Origin: Rhodanobacteraceae bacterium
GTDB lineage: Bacteria > Pseudomonadota > Gammaproteobacteria > Xanthomonadales > SZUA-5
NCBI GenBank assembly: GCA_024234055.1
Contig: JACKOW010000002.1
Span: 372,001-436,000, forward strand
Length of the DNA: 64,000 nucleotides
Direction of reading: 5' to 3'
Shown here: in pieces, positions 34,902 to 44,043 of the stretch
Layout of the letters: each line of letters begins with the position of its first letter
Numbering within the stretch: the stretch's first letter is position 1
Translations under genes and position numbers: made by a program
The notes under the pieces: generated by a model
What the model was told of the DNA's origin: nothing
Databases searched by the model: none
The model's input: only the letters and a program-made list of their open reading frames with translations

Positions 34902-35636
34902 TCAGTTCTCAGATAAACGGAAATCCATCGGAAACAGAGCCCAACCGCAATCGCCTTCACGATCCGGAAGTGCCGTCAGGAAAATGAACTCGCGCGCAGT
35001 TGCCAGAGCACTTTCGTCAAATTCCAGGTGACCGCTCGACTTTTCGATCTCGACCTTGATTGGACTGCCGTTGCAGTGCACGAGCATTCGGATCCAGACG
35101 ACGCCTTCCACACCCCGATCGAACAGAGACTCAGGGTAATGCGGGCGCGCCGCCCGCGTTGTTCGCAACAACTTGTTCCCGGACTGAGTCGTTTGCGTTC
35201 CATCAGGCAACACATTGGGAACAGTGATGACGACCCCGCCGGATTCCGAAACGTTGACGCGGAACGGCACGTCGGAATTTGCCTCGCCGTCTGGGTCACA
35301 CTGGAGCCAATGTTCGCCAACAGCCACGGGAAAACTACGCTCTTCCCCGGCTCGCAAGTCGCCCAGACTCCGGTCATCGACACTTAGGCGACAAGCGCGA
35401 TCCCCGATGACCGTGAGCACGCCGGCAGCATCCTCGCCCGGCAGCGCGACGAGTTGATCCTCGGCGGACACTTGTGCAGTCTCGCCGCCGTTGGTTGATC
35501 TCGGGGCACCGGAATTCCCGTCATGAATGGCGGCACTCGCGGCAGACTCGGCGCTGGCCGCACAGCAGGACCAGATACAGAACATCCCTGTCAGAGCTGC
35601 ACGCGATACGGGCCGGGAAAGCGAGATGTCTCGCAT
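34902..35636 (-). CDS. TonB C-terminal-domain protein
   Basis: 244 residues. A signal sequence (TGMFCIWSCCAASAES) precedes a variable region and a TonB-like C-terminal domain (ARPHYPESLFDRGVEGVVWIRMLVHCNGSPIKVEIEKSSG and FDESALATAREFIF). It lacks the long Pro-rich spacer of true energy transducers and may be an accessory periplasmic protein. Convergent with the S46 gene. Confidence 0.8.
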   Translation of the reverse strand: MRDISLSRPVSRAALTGMFCIWSCCAASAESAASAAIHDGNSGAPRSTNGGETAQVSAEDQLVALPGEDAAGVLTVIGDRACRLSVDDRSLGDLRAGEERSFPVAVGEHWLQCDPDGEANSDVPFRVNVSESGGVVITVPNVLPDGTQTTQSGNKLLRTTRAARPHYPESLFDRGVEGVVWIRMLVHCNGSPIKVEIEKSSGHLEFDESALATAREFIFLTALPDREGDCGWALFPMDFRLSEN

Positions 35637-35834
35637 GATCTGAAGTCGCTGCTGATGTAGGCGTCAGGCGAGCATAGCGCTGGCTCTAGCTCAATTTGGA
35701 TGTTTACCCCGCACTTGGCTCCGATCGCCACGCCGCCCTTCCTCGAACGGGCGTCGCAGGTTGTCGTCTTGACATCAGGAGACAGCGGTCTCCAGTTGCT
35801 ATAGACGACACGCAGCGGCGCCGGACATATCAGG

Positions 35835-37547
35835 CTAGCCCGCATTTCTCACACTAAGTAGTGCACCGGGGTTCTCAAATCAGATAAAGTTGAGTTGCGA
35901 GAACAACTTAGCTGAGATTTGCGGAGAACCCCGATGCCGACACAGTGTAGCGCGACGAGCACGATTTTTGAGCAAGTGGATGGTCGTCAGGTGGTTGCCG
36001 GATTTGATGGCGGCGAGATCACGTCGGATGCGGGCGCACTGCTTCTGGGTCGCGTCGATGATTCGATCAAGCTCATGGATCGGCTGGCCGGGTGCTTTCA
36101 AGATGGTCGAGATCCCGAGTTGATCGAGCATTCGGTGCGGACGCTGGTGATGCAGCGTGTGGTTGGGATCGCACTGGGCTACGAGGATCTGAACGATCAC
36201 GATCAGTTGCGGCACGATCCGGTGTTGGCGGTGCTGGCGGGCAAGCTCAAAGCGCAGCGCAAGGACTGTGCGCCGTTGGCGGGCAAGTCAACGCTGAATC
36301 GGTTGGAGCATGCGCCGAAGGCGACGCCGGGTGAGCGTTATCGAAAGATTGCGCATCATCCGGAGCAGATCGAGTCGTTGTTTGTGGATTTGTTTTTGGA
36401 GGCGCACGAGACGCCGCCGGAGTCGATCGTTCTGGATTTGGATGCGACCGACGACCCGCTCCATGGGGATCAGGAGGGGCGGTTCTTTCACGGCTATTAC
36501 GATGGTTACTGCTACCTGCCGTTGTACGTGTTTTGCGGCAAGCATCTGCTGGCAGCGAAGCTGCGCCGGTCGAACATCGACGGCAGCGCGGGCGCGGTTG
36601 AAGAGATGGATCGGGTGGTGGGACAGATCCGCAAGCGCTGGCCCAAGGTGCGGATCACGCTTCGGGCGGACAGCGGTTTTGCACGCGAGGAGCTGATGGC
36701 GTGGTGCGAGAGCAACGCCGTTGACTACGTGTTTGGACTGGCCAAGAACGCGCGTTTGATCGAGGTGCTCGAGCCGGCTTTGGCGCGGGCTCAGGCGCGC
36801 CAGGCGCGCAGCGGAAAGGCGGAGCGGGAGTTCACGGATTTCCGTTATTCGACGCGCAAGAGTTGGAGTCGTGAGCGCCGCGTGGTGGGCAAGGCAGAAC
36901 AGTTACCGGGTCTAAGCAATCCGCGCTTTGTGGTGACCTCGCTGACATCCGAGACGTGGTCAGCGCGAGCGCTGTACGAAGATCTGTATTGCGCTCGCGG
37001 GGAGATGGAGAACCGCATCAAGGAATGCCAAGGGGACCTGTTCGCGGATCGCACGTCGACGGCCACCATGCTCGGCAACCAGTTGCGTCTGTGGTTGTCG
37101 TCGTTTGCCTATGTCCTGATGGACGCGCTGCGGCGAAAAGCACTCGCCGGCACTGAATTGGCTCAGGCAACCTGCGGCACGCTGCGTTTGAAGTTGCTGA
37201 AGATCGGCGCCTGGGTCGTTCGGAGCGTTCGTCGGGTTCGTATCGCGATGGCGTCGAGTTTCCCGTACCAGGACTTGTGGAGCGCCAGCTACGCTCGTCT
37301 TGCCGACAGCGGCTGATTGAAACCAGCGATCCTGCGTCAACGGCCCCTTCCGGGGCTACGGCCGTCGGCGGCGGGCAATAAAGTCAAACAAATCAGCAAG
37401 AAAAGCCACGGCATCCCGCGCCAAAATGAGCGGAAATCGAACACCAAGCGCCGTTCTGCCGCCGGTGCGGACGAACGATCTTCAACCACCGCAAGAAACA
37501 ACGTCCCGCAACCGTTGAAGCGAGGGGGTGTGAGAAATGCGGGCTAG
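35835..37547 (+). mobile_element. IS1380-family insertion sequence, intact
   Basis: 1713 bp bounded by perfect 20-bp inverted repeats: CTAGCCCGCATTTCTCACAC at 35835-35854 and its complement at 37528-37547. It contains one transposase gene and a 211-base non-coding tail (37317-37527). No direct target duplication is evident (left flank ends ATCAGG, right flank begins GTACTT), so rearrangement after insertion is possible. An identical lone repeat lies at 6364-6384. Confidence 0.93.
35934..37316 (+). CDS. IS1380-family transposase
   Basis: 460 residues. DDE residues are likely Asp168 or Asp170 in LDLDATDDP, Asp246 in RADSGFA, and a Glu in ARGEMENRIKE (357/359), in the spacing typical of IS1380. 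The ATG at 35934 follows GCGGAG and is preferred to a TTG at 35919. The gene is full length with no frameshift, so it should be active. Confidence 0.95.
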   Translation: MPTQCSATSTIFEQVDGRQVVAGFDGGEITSDAGALLLGRVDDSIKLMDRLAGCFQDGRDPELIEHSVRTLVMQRVVGIALGYEDLNDHDQLRHDPVLAVLAGKLKAQRKDCAPLAGKSTLNRLEHAPKATPGERYRKIAHHPEQIESLFVDLFLEAHETPPESIVLDLDATDDPLHGDQEGRFFHGYYDGYCYLPLYVFCGKHLLAAKLRRSNIDGSAGAVEEMDRVVGQIRKRWPKVRITLRADSGFAREELMAWCESNAVDYVFGLAKNARLIEVLEPALARAQARQARSGKAEREFTDFRYSTRKSWSRERRVVGKAEQLPGLSNPRFVVTSLTSETWSARALYEDLYCARGEMENRIKECQGDLFADRTSTATMLGNQLRLWLSSFAYVLMDALRRKALAGTELAQATCGTLRLKLLKIGAWVVRSVRRVRIAMASSFPYQDLWSASYARLADSG

Positions 37548-37632
37548 GTACTTCACAACGCCACGATTTCGGCTACGGACGATCAGGCTGGTGGCCCTAT
37601 GCTCCAGCTCTGTCCCCTGATCTGACCAGCCG

Positions 37633-38820
37633 ATGACGACGACCGCCGTACCCGAACAGCGTTCCGCCATCCCGCTGCTGTCGCTGGGTCAGGGCCTGTT
37701 GCTGACGGGCAATGCCATGCTGATCAGCGTCAACGGGCTGACCGGGTTGCTGCTGGCACCGGATGTGCGCATCGCCACGCTGCCGGTGACCTGTTTTGTG
37801 CTCGGCGGCGCGCTGTCGACGCTGCCGATGTCCCTGTTGATGCAGCGCCGTGGGCGTGCTTTCGGCTTTGCTCTGGGTTGTCTGGCGGCCGTGATCGGGG
37901 CCATGCTGACGGCGCTGGCGGTGTCCCGTGGATCCTTCTGGTTGCTGTGCCTGGGCACTTTCATCATCGGTTTCTACAATGCCGCAGGACAATATCTGCG
38001 CTTCGCCGCGGTGGATCTCTCGCCCCCGGGCAAACAGGCCCGGGCGATCAGCCTGGTACTGGCCGGCGGCTTGTTCGGCGCCTTCCTCGGTCCGGCCCTG
38101 AGCCGCGCCACCATCGATCTGGCCAGTCATCGCTATCTGGCCACCTATCTCAGCCTGATCGGGCTGGTGCTGCTGTTTCTGTGGGTGACCCGCCTGGTGC
38201 GCTTCCCGGCGTTGCCGGCGCGACCGGCGGTGCGTCAGAGCGGCGAGCTCAGGAGTTTGCTGGGAAGACCGGGCTTCTGGCTGGCGGTGGCCAGTTCCGC
38301 TGGCGCCTGGGCGACGATGAATCTGCTGATGACCGCCAGTCCGCTGGCCATGCAGGCCTGCGCCTATCCCTTCAGCGACGCCTCGTGGGCGCTGCAGTGG
38401 CATATGGTTGGCATGTACACGCCGATGCTGTTCAGCGGCTGGCTGATCGAACGTCTGGGCTCGCGCATGGCCATCGGCATCGGCATCGTCTGCATCTCGG
38501 CCTGCGCCGGCGTCGCCCTTGTCGGCACCAGCGTGGCCCATTTCGTCACCGCCCTGGCGCTGCTTGGCGTGGGCTGGGCGCTGATGTTCACCGGCGGCAA
38601 TGCGCTGCTCACGCTGCAGTATTCCCCCGAGCAGAAGGGCCTGGCCCAGGGCATCCACGACACCCTGATGTTCTCGGCGATGGTGTTGTCCTCACTGCTC
38701 GCCGGCCGCGCCGCCACGCTGGATGGCTGGCACGGGCTGCAATGGGGCGCGCTCGGGCTCATGGCAGCGTTGATGGTGCTGCTGCTGGCAATCGGTCCGC
38801 GGCTCAAGCAGGCGCGTTGA
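37633..38820 (+). CDS. MFS transporter
   Basis: 395 residues with about 12 hydrophobic helices. The loop 2-3 motif appears as LLMQRRGRAFGF and the mid-protein repeat as LIERLGSRMAIG, as in DHA1-like proton-driven exporters. The substrate is unknown. It starts 85 bases after the IS. Its last 17 bases overlap the convergent gene. Confidence 0.88.
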   Translation: MTTTAVPEQRSAIPLLSLGQGLLLTGNAMLISVNGLTGLLLAPDVRIATLPVTCFVLGGALSTLPMSLLMQRRGRAFGFALGCLAAVIGAMLTALAVSRGSFWLLCLGTFIIGFYNAAGQYLRFAAVDLSPPGKQARAISLVLAGGLFGAFLGPALSRATIDLASHRYLATYLSLIGLVLLFLWVTRLVRFPALPARPAVRQSGELRSLLGRPGFWLAVASSAGAWATMNLLMTASPLAMQACAYPFSDASWALQWHMVGMYTPMLFSGWLIERLGSRMAIGIGIVCISACAGVALVGTSVAHFVTALALLGVGWALMFTGGNALLTLQYSPEQKGLAQGIHDTLMFSAMVLSSLLAGRAATLDGWHGLQWGALGLMAALMVLLLAIGPRLKQAR

Positions 38821-39598
38821 ACAAGCTCATGCCGATCATCGACAGCAACACCGAGCCGAGAAACACGGCGAATGCCCTCCACACGCTGCGTGGACCCTGT
38901 TCAGGACCGCGCGAACGGATCAGGTAGTAGGGCATGGCAATGGCGGCCACCATGATCATCGCGAAGTTCAGCATCGGCGTGCGTGGATAACCGCGCTGGT
39001 CGGAATCAAAGCGGTACCAGAGGAAGATCAGCAAAGCCATGCTGAAGATCAGCAGGGTTTCGATCGTGGGTGCGGAAGGCGTGTTCAGCGGCCGCGCGCC
39101 GGAGACGAAACTCAGGGCGAAGAAGGCCGCCAGCACCTGCGTCTTGAGACGTTGCAGATGCCCGGCACGAGCCGCCTGGCCATCCGAGACAACCGATTCG
39201 GAATCCGGAAGCTGAGGTGCATCGGCGTCGGCACCCGAGACCAAGCCACGCTCCTCCATGACCCGCAGGATGTCTTCCGTCGCCACCCCGTACAGATCCA
39301 GCAGCTCCTCGAAGTAGCCGCGTTGCTGCAGTTCCCGATTCTCCGGGTTGGCCAGGCAGATCAGCATGCGCGCCAGAATCATGCGTTTGTCGCTTGAGCG
39401 CGCCTGGCCGCCGTTGGCGTCTACCCACGCCCACAATGAATCAGCGACCGCCTCCAGATCGGTGGCAGCCCGATCGCGCCAAAAGGCCTGGATCTGCGGC
39501 AAGGCGTGCTCGGCGACGGGCAGCGATGGCCATTCCAGGGTCTGCACCCAGTGCAGCATGTAGTCGGCGTAGGCTTGGTCGGCGTTGGAAGTGCTCAT
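38804..39598 (-). CDS. Hypothetical membrane protein
   Basis: 264 residues from ATG 39598. The N-terminal 150 residues are soluble and helical (YMLHWVQTLEWPSLPVAEHALPQIQAFWRD), then about four membrane helices occupy 150-264 (LIFSMALLIFLWYRF, MLNFAMIMVAAIAMPYYLI, AFAVFLGSVLLSMIGMSLF). I recognise no family. The tail overlaps the MFS gene by 17 bases. Confidence 0.7.
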   Translation of the reverse strand: MSTSNADQAYADYMLHWVQTLEWPSLPVAEHALPQIQAFWRDRAATDLEAVADSLWAWVDANGGQARSSDKRMILARMLICLANPENRELQQRGYFEELLDLYGVATEDILRVMEERGLVSGADADAPQLPDSESVVSDGQAARAGHLQRLKTQVLAAFFALSFVSGARPLNTPSAPTIETLLIFSMALLIFLWYRFDSDQRGYPRTPMLNFAMIMVAAIAMPYYLIRSRGPEQGPRSVWRAFAVFLGSVLLSMIGMSLFNAPA

Positions 39599-39785
39599 CA
39601 AGGAGTATTCCCGGGTGCAGTCGGATGCAAGGTCCCACAGGATACGGCCCTCGACGTGCAAGTGACCTGAGCAAGGCACAGACTTCCGTGCCGCCAGCTT
39701 CCGTTTGGTGTTCCCGCGAACCGAAGCCATGACGGGTCCCGGTTACACTCGTGATCTGTCACACCCGACGGCGAGGGCTCATTCC

Positions 39786-39944
39786 ATGTACGGATTCACC
39801 ACGACGCTCACTGACATCTCCTTCGATCCGCAGATCATGGTGGGCCTGGTGGGCGATCCAGCCGTCAAGGCGGTCGCCGATGCCGCGGAACAATCGCTGC
39901 GACGGGTTTGCAGCAGTCTGGGCACGGTCTCGCATCCGACCTGA
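39786..39944 (+). pseudogene. DUF302 gene with a large in-frame internal deletion
   Basis: The 52-residue frame starts MYGFTTTLTDISF, the normal DUF302 N-terminus, and passes directly into DPQIMVGLVGDPAVKAVADAA and RRVCSSL, the normal DUF302 C-terminus. About 80 central residues are missing. The junction TTCGAT would be common to both sides (S-F-D and F-x-D-P), suggesting deletion between short direct repeats. A TACACT promoter-like box remains upstream near 39743. Confidence 0.7.
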
Positions 39945-39985
39945 GCCAGGCACCGGCAAGTCAGCGGCGTCCGCCCGGCGCGGAG

Positions 39986-41059
39986 CTACACCAACATGTC
40001 GGCGCCAGGATGAAAGGGTTTGATCACCTCGTGCACGAACTGGATCTTGCGCAGCGCCAGATAGGGCAAGGCGAAGGGATAGGCATCTTCGTGACCCAGG
40101 CTGCGATTGAGGCTGTTGGCGACCAGGGTCAGCGGCGTCCATTCGCGCACCATGGCGACGAATTCGGCGGACAGCGGGACCTGGCCCGGAAGCTGAATCT
40201 CGATGCGCACCTCCTCGACAGTGCCTATGCTGAGCTGCCAGAAGCGCGCGGTATTGAGCAGATCGACCATGTGCAGATAGTGGGCCCAGGTCTCTGCCCA
40301 GTCCTCCCAGGGATGCATGGTGGCGTAGCCGCTGACGTAGGCTGACTCCCAGCCAGGTGTCGTTCCGAACTCATGGTGTTGGGCCAGCGCATCGGCGTAG
40401 CTTGCCCGCTCGTCTCCGAACAGCGCACGAAAAGGCTCGATCAGCAGCGAGTTCCTGATCAGCAGATCCCAGTAATAGTGCCCGGATTCATGCCGGAAGT
40501 GACCGAGCAGGGTTCGATAGGGCTCCATCAGCGCCTGCTTGCTGCGCGCGCGCTGCACCGGATCGGATTCGACGGCGTTGATGGTGATTTCGCCTGCAGC
40601 GTGTCCGGTCAGTACCGGGCGCGAGAAATCGACCTGGCGCAGGAAATGAAAGCTCAGGCCATGCTCGGGATCCGCGCTGCGCGAGCGCACAGGCAGGTGC
40701 AAATCCAGCACCGTCGCCAGCCAGTTGCGCTTGGCCGCTTCCAGATCACGCCAGGCCTGCTGGTTGTCGGCGTAGTTCTGATCGGGAATCGTGGCAGTCA
40801 GACGGCAGGACAGGCACAGCGCGCTGGCATCGTCGCTGCGTACCAGCCAGGTGCAGGCGCAGGCGTTCTGCGCATTGGCGCAATACCGCCACGACATCGG
40901 CGAATCCACACAGCGCCGCAGCGAGCCGTCATCCCGGGCGAAGAAGGCGCCCATGGCACGCTCCTCGGGAATGAAACCGAGCCGGGCATGACAGTTCACG
41001 CACTCGACGCTGCTGAAATAGACCAGCGCCTGACAATTCTCACAGCGAAAAACGCGCAC
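39986..41059 (-). CDS. Zinc-ribbon metallopeptidase-like protein (DUF2248/Peptidase_Mx type)
   Basis: 357 residues from GTG 41059 (VRVFRCENCQ), with GAGAG upstream; an in-frame ATG at 41122 is less likely. The N-terminus carries Cys pairs of a zinc ribbon (CENC, CVNC, then CANAQNACAC and CLSC), and the body has the zincin motif HESGH in LLGHFRHESGHYYWD, followed by WEDWAETWAHYLH, which gives further ligands. The family is annotated as a putative zinc-binding metallopeptidase; no activity is known to me. Confidence 0.88.
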   Translation of the reverse strand: MRVFRCENCQALVYFSSVECVNCHARLGFIPEERAMGAFFARDDGSLRRCVDSPMSWRYCANAQNACACTWLVRSDDASALCLSCRLTATIPDQNYADNQQAWRDLEAAKRNWLATVLDLHLPVRSRSADPEHGLSFHFLRQVDFSRPVLTGHAAGEITINAVESDPVQRARSKQALMEPYRTLLGHFRHESGHYYWDLLIRNSLLIEPFRALFGDERASYADALAQHHEFGTTPGWESAYVSGYATMHPWEDWAETWAHYLHMVDLLNTARFWQLSIGTVEEVRIEIQLPGQVPLSAEFVAMVREWTPLTLVANSLNRSLGHEDAYPFALPYLALRKIQFVHEVIKPFHPGADMLV

Positions 41060-41265
41060 GACAGCTCTCGATTCCGGATGCCTGGCGGCGGTGGTTGGCG
41101 CGGCAAGGGTAACAGGCAGCACCGCCTTCGGGCCGGCGGGAAGCGCCGATGCCGAAGCGGAGTGGAAGCCGCGGAGCCAGCTGCAACCTGAAAACGGCGC
41201 AAGGCGCCCGCAGTCATGACTTCCACCCCATCACGCCACAAGCCCGGCCCGGCTATGCTGCGCGC

Positions 41266-41685
41266 ATGGATACTGATAGCGCCAAGCACAGCAACACCAT
41301 CATCCGCGATGTCCTCATCCTGCAGTGCAAGCTGTTCGTCGAGGCCTTGCGCGATGTGATCCTCAGCCCCATCGCGCTCGGTGCGGCATTGCTGGACCTG
41401 GCGATGTCCAAGCAGCAGGCGCCGCGCTATTTCCATCAGGTGCTGCGCTGGGGCAAGCGTAGTGACGAATGGATTGATCCGTGGTCAGCGGCAGAGAAGG
41501 CCGGAAGCAAGCATCAGGATGGACTGAATGCCTTGTTGGCACAGGTGGAAGTGGCGGTGAGTGACCCCGCCCAGGGCGCCCGCCGGGCCCGCGTGCTCAA
41601 GCGCTGGGCCGAGCGCCAGCTCACCCGCGCGCGACGCCGCATCGAGAACGGCCAGACAACGCCGCCGTCACCGCCTCCGGGCTGA
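41266..41685 (+). CDS. Hypothetical protein
   Basis: 139 residues. An amphipathic or membrane-associated stretch (IIRDVLILQCKLFVEALRDVILSPIALGAALLDL) is followed by a charged helical tail ending in Pro-rich TTPPSPPPG. Similar small proteins exist in Proteobacteria without a known role. TATGCT lies 7 bases before the ATG, compatible with a leaderless transcript. Convergent with egtD. Confidence 0.72.
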   Translation: MDTDSAKHSNTIIRDVLILQCKLFVEALRDVILSPIALGAALLDLAMSKQQAPRYFHQVLRWGKRSDEWIDPWSAAEKAGSKHQDGLNALLAQVEVAVSDPAQGARRARVLKRWAERQLTRARRRIENGQTTPPSPPPG

Positions 41686-41772
41686 AGTCGCCCGGCGGCA
41701 GATCCCCCCGCGCTGCTGCCCAGCCAGGACTCAGCCATGCACGCTGGCTTAGAGCCAGCCATCGGCCATGAT

Positions 41773-42744
41773 TTACCCGCCACCTGCGGACATCAGCACC
41801 ACCGCAAAGTGCTCCTGACGGTCAGTCCAGATCTGCTGCAGGTGCAGGCCGGCCTGCCTGGCTATGCGCTGCATGTCACTGTGATCGTATTTGCAGCTGA
41901 CCTCGACCCGCACCGGTTCATCGGCGGCAAAATCGAAAACCCGACCGGCAACGCGCACCCGCTGGGCGCGACGACTGACGATGTCGGTCTCGATCCGACC
42001 GACGATCGACTGATAGCGGGCGCGATGCAGGAACTGATCGATCTGGAAGTCGGCATCCAGTTCCCGGTTCATGCGTGTCAACAGGTTCAGCGTGAAGGCC
42101 GCGGTGATGCCGGCCGCATCGTTGTAGGCCGCGTGGATCAGCGCTTGATCCTTCTTCAGATCGAGTCCCAGCAGCAGAGCGCCATCGACGCCGGCAGCGC
42201 GGCGCATCTGCTGCAGCAGCACCACGGCCTCGGGTTCCGGGAAATTGCCGAGCGTGGAGCCGGCAAGATAGAGCACCGTTCGCCGCGGCGTCCGCCGTGT
42301 CGTGGGCAGCTTCAAGGGCACGGTGAAATCGGCTTGCAGCGGCAGTATCTCCAGCGCGGGAAAATCGCGCTGCAGCTCGGCACAGCTGCCCGTCAGCGCA
42401 CTGGCCGAGATTTCCACCGGGATGTAGCCGACCGGATGTTCCAGCGCCTGGAGCAGCAGCCGCGTCTTGAGGCCCGAACCATTGCCGAATTCCACCAGAC
42501 GGATGTCGGGACCCAGGGCCTCGGCCATGTCCGCCACCCATTCGTGCATCAGCGCCAGTTCGGTCCGCGTCAGGTAGTACTCGGGGGTGTCGCAGATCTG
42601 CTCGAACAGCTCCGATCCGCGGGCGTCGTACAGGTACTTGGAGGGCAAGGACTTTGGCCGGCCCGACAGGCCAGACCAGGCATCAACGACAAAGTCGGAT
42701 TCAGATACGGTATCCGATCGTCGCTGCGCGATGATGCTCGACAT
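41773..42744 (-). CDS. egtD: L-histidine N-alpha-trimethyltransferase EgtD
   Basis: 323 residues. Makes hercynine from histidine with three SAM, the first ergothioneine step. Evidence: SLPSKYLYDARGSELFEQIC opening, the SAM site LVEFGNGSGLKT (83-94), GYIPVEISASAL, and the strand LYLAGSTLGNF. It begins two bases after the egtB stop (TGA-CC-ATG), so the two are tightly coupled. Confidence 0.95.
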   Translation of the reverse strand: MSSIIAQRRSDTVSESDFVVDAWSGLSGRPKSLPSKYLYDARGSELFEQICDTPEYYLTRTELALMHEWVADMAEALGPDIRLVEFGNGSGLKTRLLLQALEHPVGYIPVEISASALTGSCAELQRDFPALEILPLQADFTVPLKLPTTRRTPRRTVLYLAGSTLGNFPEPEAVVLLQQMRRAAGVDGALLLGLDLKKDQALIHAAYNDAAGITAAFTLNLLTRMNRELDADFQIDQFLHRARYQSIVGRIETDIVSRRAQRVRVAGRVFDFAADEPVRVEVSCKYDHSDMQRIARQAGLHLQQIWTDRQEHFAVVLMSAGGG

Positions 42745-42746
42745 GG

Positions 42747-44009
42747 TCAGCGATCCTGAGCCAGGCGCAGGCCGCTGAATTGCCAGCGGTCTCGCGGATA
42801 GAAGAAATTGCGATAACTGGCGCGCACATGGCGTGAGGGCGTGGCGCAGGAACCACCGCGCAGCACCCATTGCCCGCACATGAACTTGCCGTTGTATTCG
42901 CCGAGGGCGCCCGGCAAGGGCTTGAAGCCGGGGTAACTGACATAGGGACTGGCGGTCCATTCCCAGACATCGCCGAACAACTGCAGCAACTCACCTCGGT
43001 CAGCGGCCGCCTGCGGATGCAGCAGGCCAGCATCGGCGTAGTGGCCAGAAGCCGGATCGTGGCTGGCGGCCGCGTGCTCCCACTCGGCCTCGGTGGGCAG
43101 GCGCGCACCGGCCCAGCGGGCGTAGGCATCGGCCTCGAAATAGCTGATGTGGCACACCGGCGCGCCCGGATCGATCTCGCGCACGCCACCGAGGGTGAAT
43201 TCGGTCACGGCGCCCGCATCCCAGTACATTGGGCCGGTCCAGCCTTCGGCCTTGACCGTGGCCCAGCCCTCGCTCAACCAGAGTTGCGGGGTGCGATAGC
43301 CGCCGTCGGCGATGAAGTCCCGATACTCGGCGTTGCTGACCGGCCGTCGCGCCAGCGCGTGCGGCTGCAGCAGCGCGCGGTGGCGTGGAGTCTCACAGTC
43401 AAACACGAATCCGGAATCGGCATCGGCACCGATCTCGACGATGCCCTCGCGGCCATCGACATAGCGCTGCGCAGGCGCTGCCCGGCGCGAGGCTGGCAGA
43501 TCACCGCGATAAGCCGGCAGCAGCGGATTGCACGACAACAGATGTTTGATGTCGGTAAGCATCAGCTCCTGGTGCTGCTGCTCGTGATGCAAGCCCAGCA
43601 CGATGCGCGCGGCCAGATCGTCATCCGGCCCGCGCTCGATCAATCGCGCCATCGCTTCGTCGACTACCGCTCGATAAGCCAGCACCTGGTCCAGTCCCGG
43701 CCGGGTCAGCAAACCGCGCTGACCGCGCGTGTGCATCGGTCCAACCGACTGGTAGTAGGAGTTGAAGAGGAATCGCCAGTGCTCGTCGAAAAACCGGTAA
43801 TCCGGCAGCTGTTGCAGCACGAATTCCTCGAAGAACCAGGTCGTATGCGCCAGATGCCATTTGCTCGGGCTGGCATCGGGCATGGACTGCACTGTCGTAT
43901 CTTCGGGCGTCAGAGGCGCCACCAGTTCGACACTGGCCTGGCGAGTGCGCGCGTAGTCGCTGAGCAGCGATGGCGCGACCGGCAGGTGGGCATGGACTGA
44001 GCTCATCAT
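42747..44009 (-). CDS. egtB: Ergothioneine biosynthesis sulfoxide synthase EgtB
   Basis: 420 residues. Non-heme iron enzyme joining hercynine to a cysteine-type thiol with O2. The N-terminal DinB-like domain supplies the iron histidines: His52/His55 in WHLAHTTWFFEEF and His142/His146 in HHEQQHQE. The C-terminal FGE-sulfatase domain carries PVSNAEYRDFIADGGY, WEWTASPY and RGGSCATP. The sulfur donor (gamma-glutamylcysteine or cysteine) cannot be told; no egtA or egtC is present nearby. Confidence 0.95.
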   Translation of the reverse strand: MMSSVHAHLPVAPSLLSDYARTRQASVELVAPLTPEDTTVQSMPDASPSKWHLAHTTWFFEEFVLQQLPDYRFFDEHWRFLFNSYYQSVGPMHTRGQRGLLTRPGLDQVLAYRAVVDEAMARLIERGPDDDLAARIVLGLHHEQQHQELMLTDIKHLLSCNPLLPAYRGDLPASRRAAPAQRYVDGREGIVEIGADADSGFVFDCETPRHRALLQPHALARRPVSNAEYRDFIADGGYRTPQLWLSEGWATVKAEGWTGPMYWDAGAVTEFTLGGVREIDPGAPVCHISYFEADAYARWAGARLPTEAEWEHAAASHDPASGHYADAGLLHPQAAADRGELLQLFGDVWEWTASPYVSYPGFKPLPGALGEYNGKFMCGQWVLRGGSCATPSRHVRASYRNFFYPRDRWQFSGLRLAQDR

Positions 44010-44043
44010 TTGACCCTAGCAGAGTTGAACGACAGTAAAAACC

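Noticed and set aside
35591..35845. 84-codon minus-strand frame next to the IS
   Set aside because: Its start lies inside the IS inverted repeat and it has no recognisable domain. A broken gene is possible but cannot be supported.
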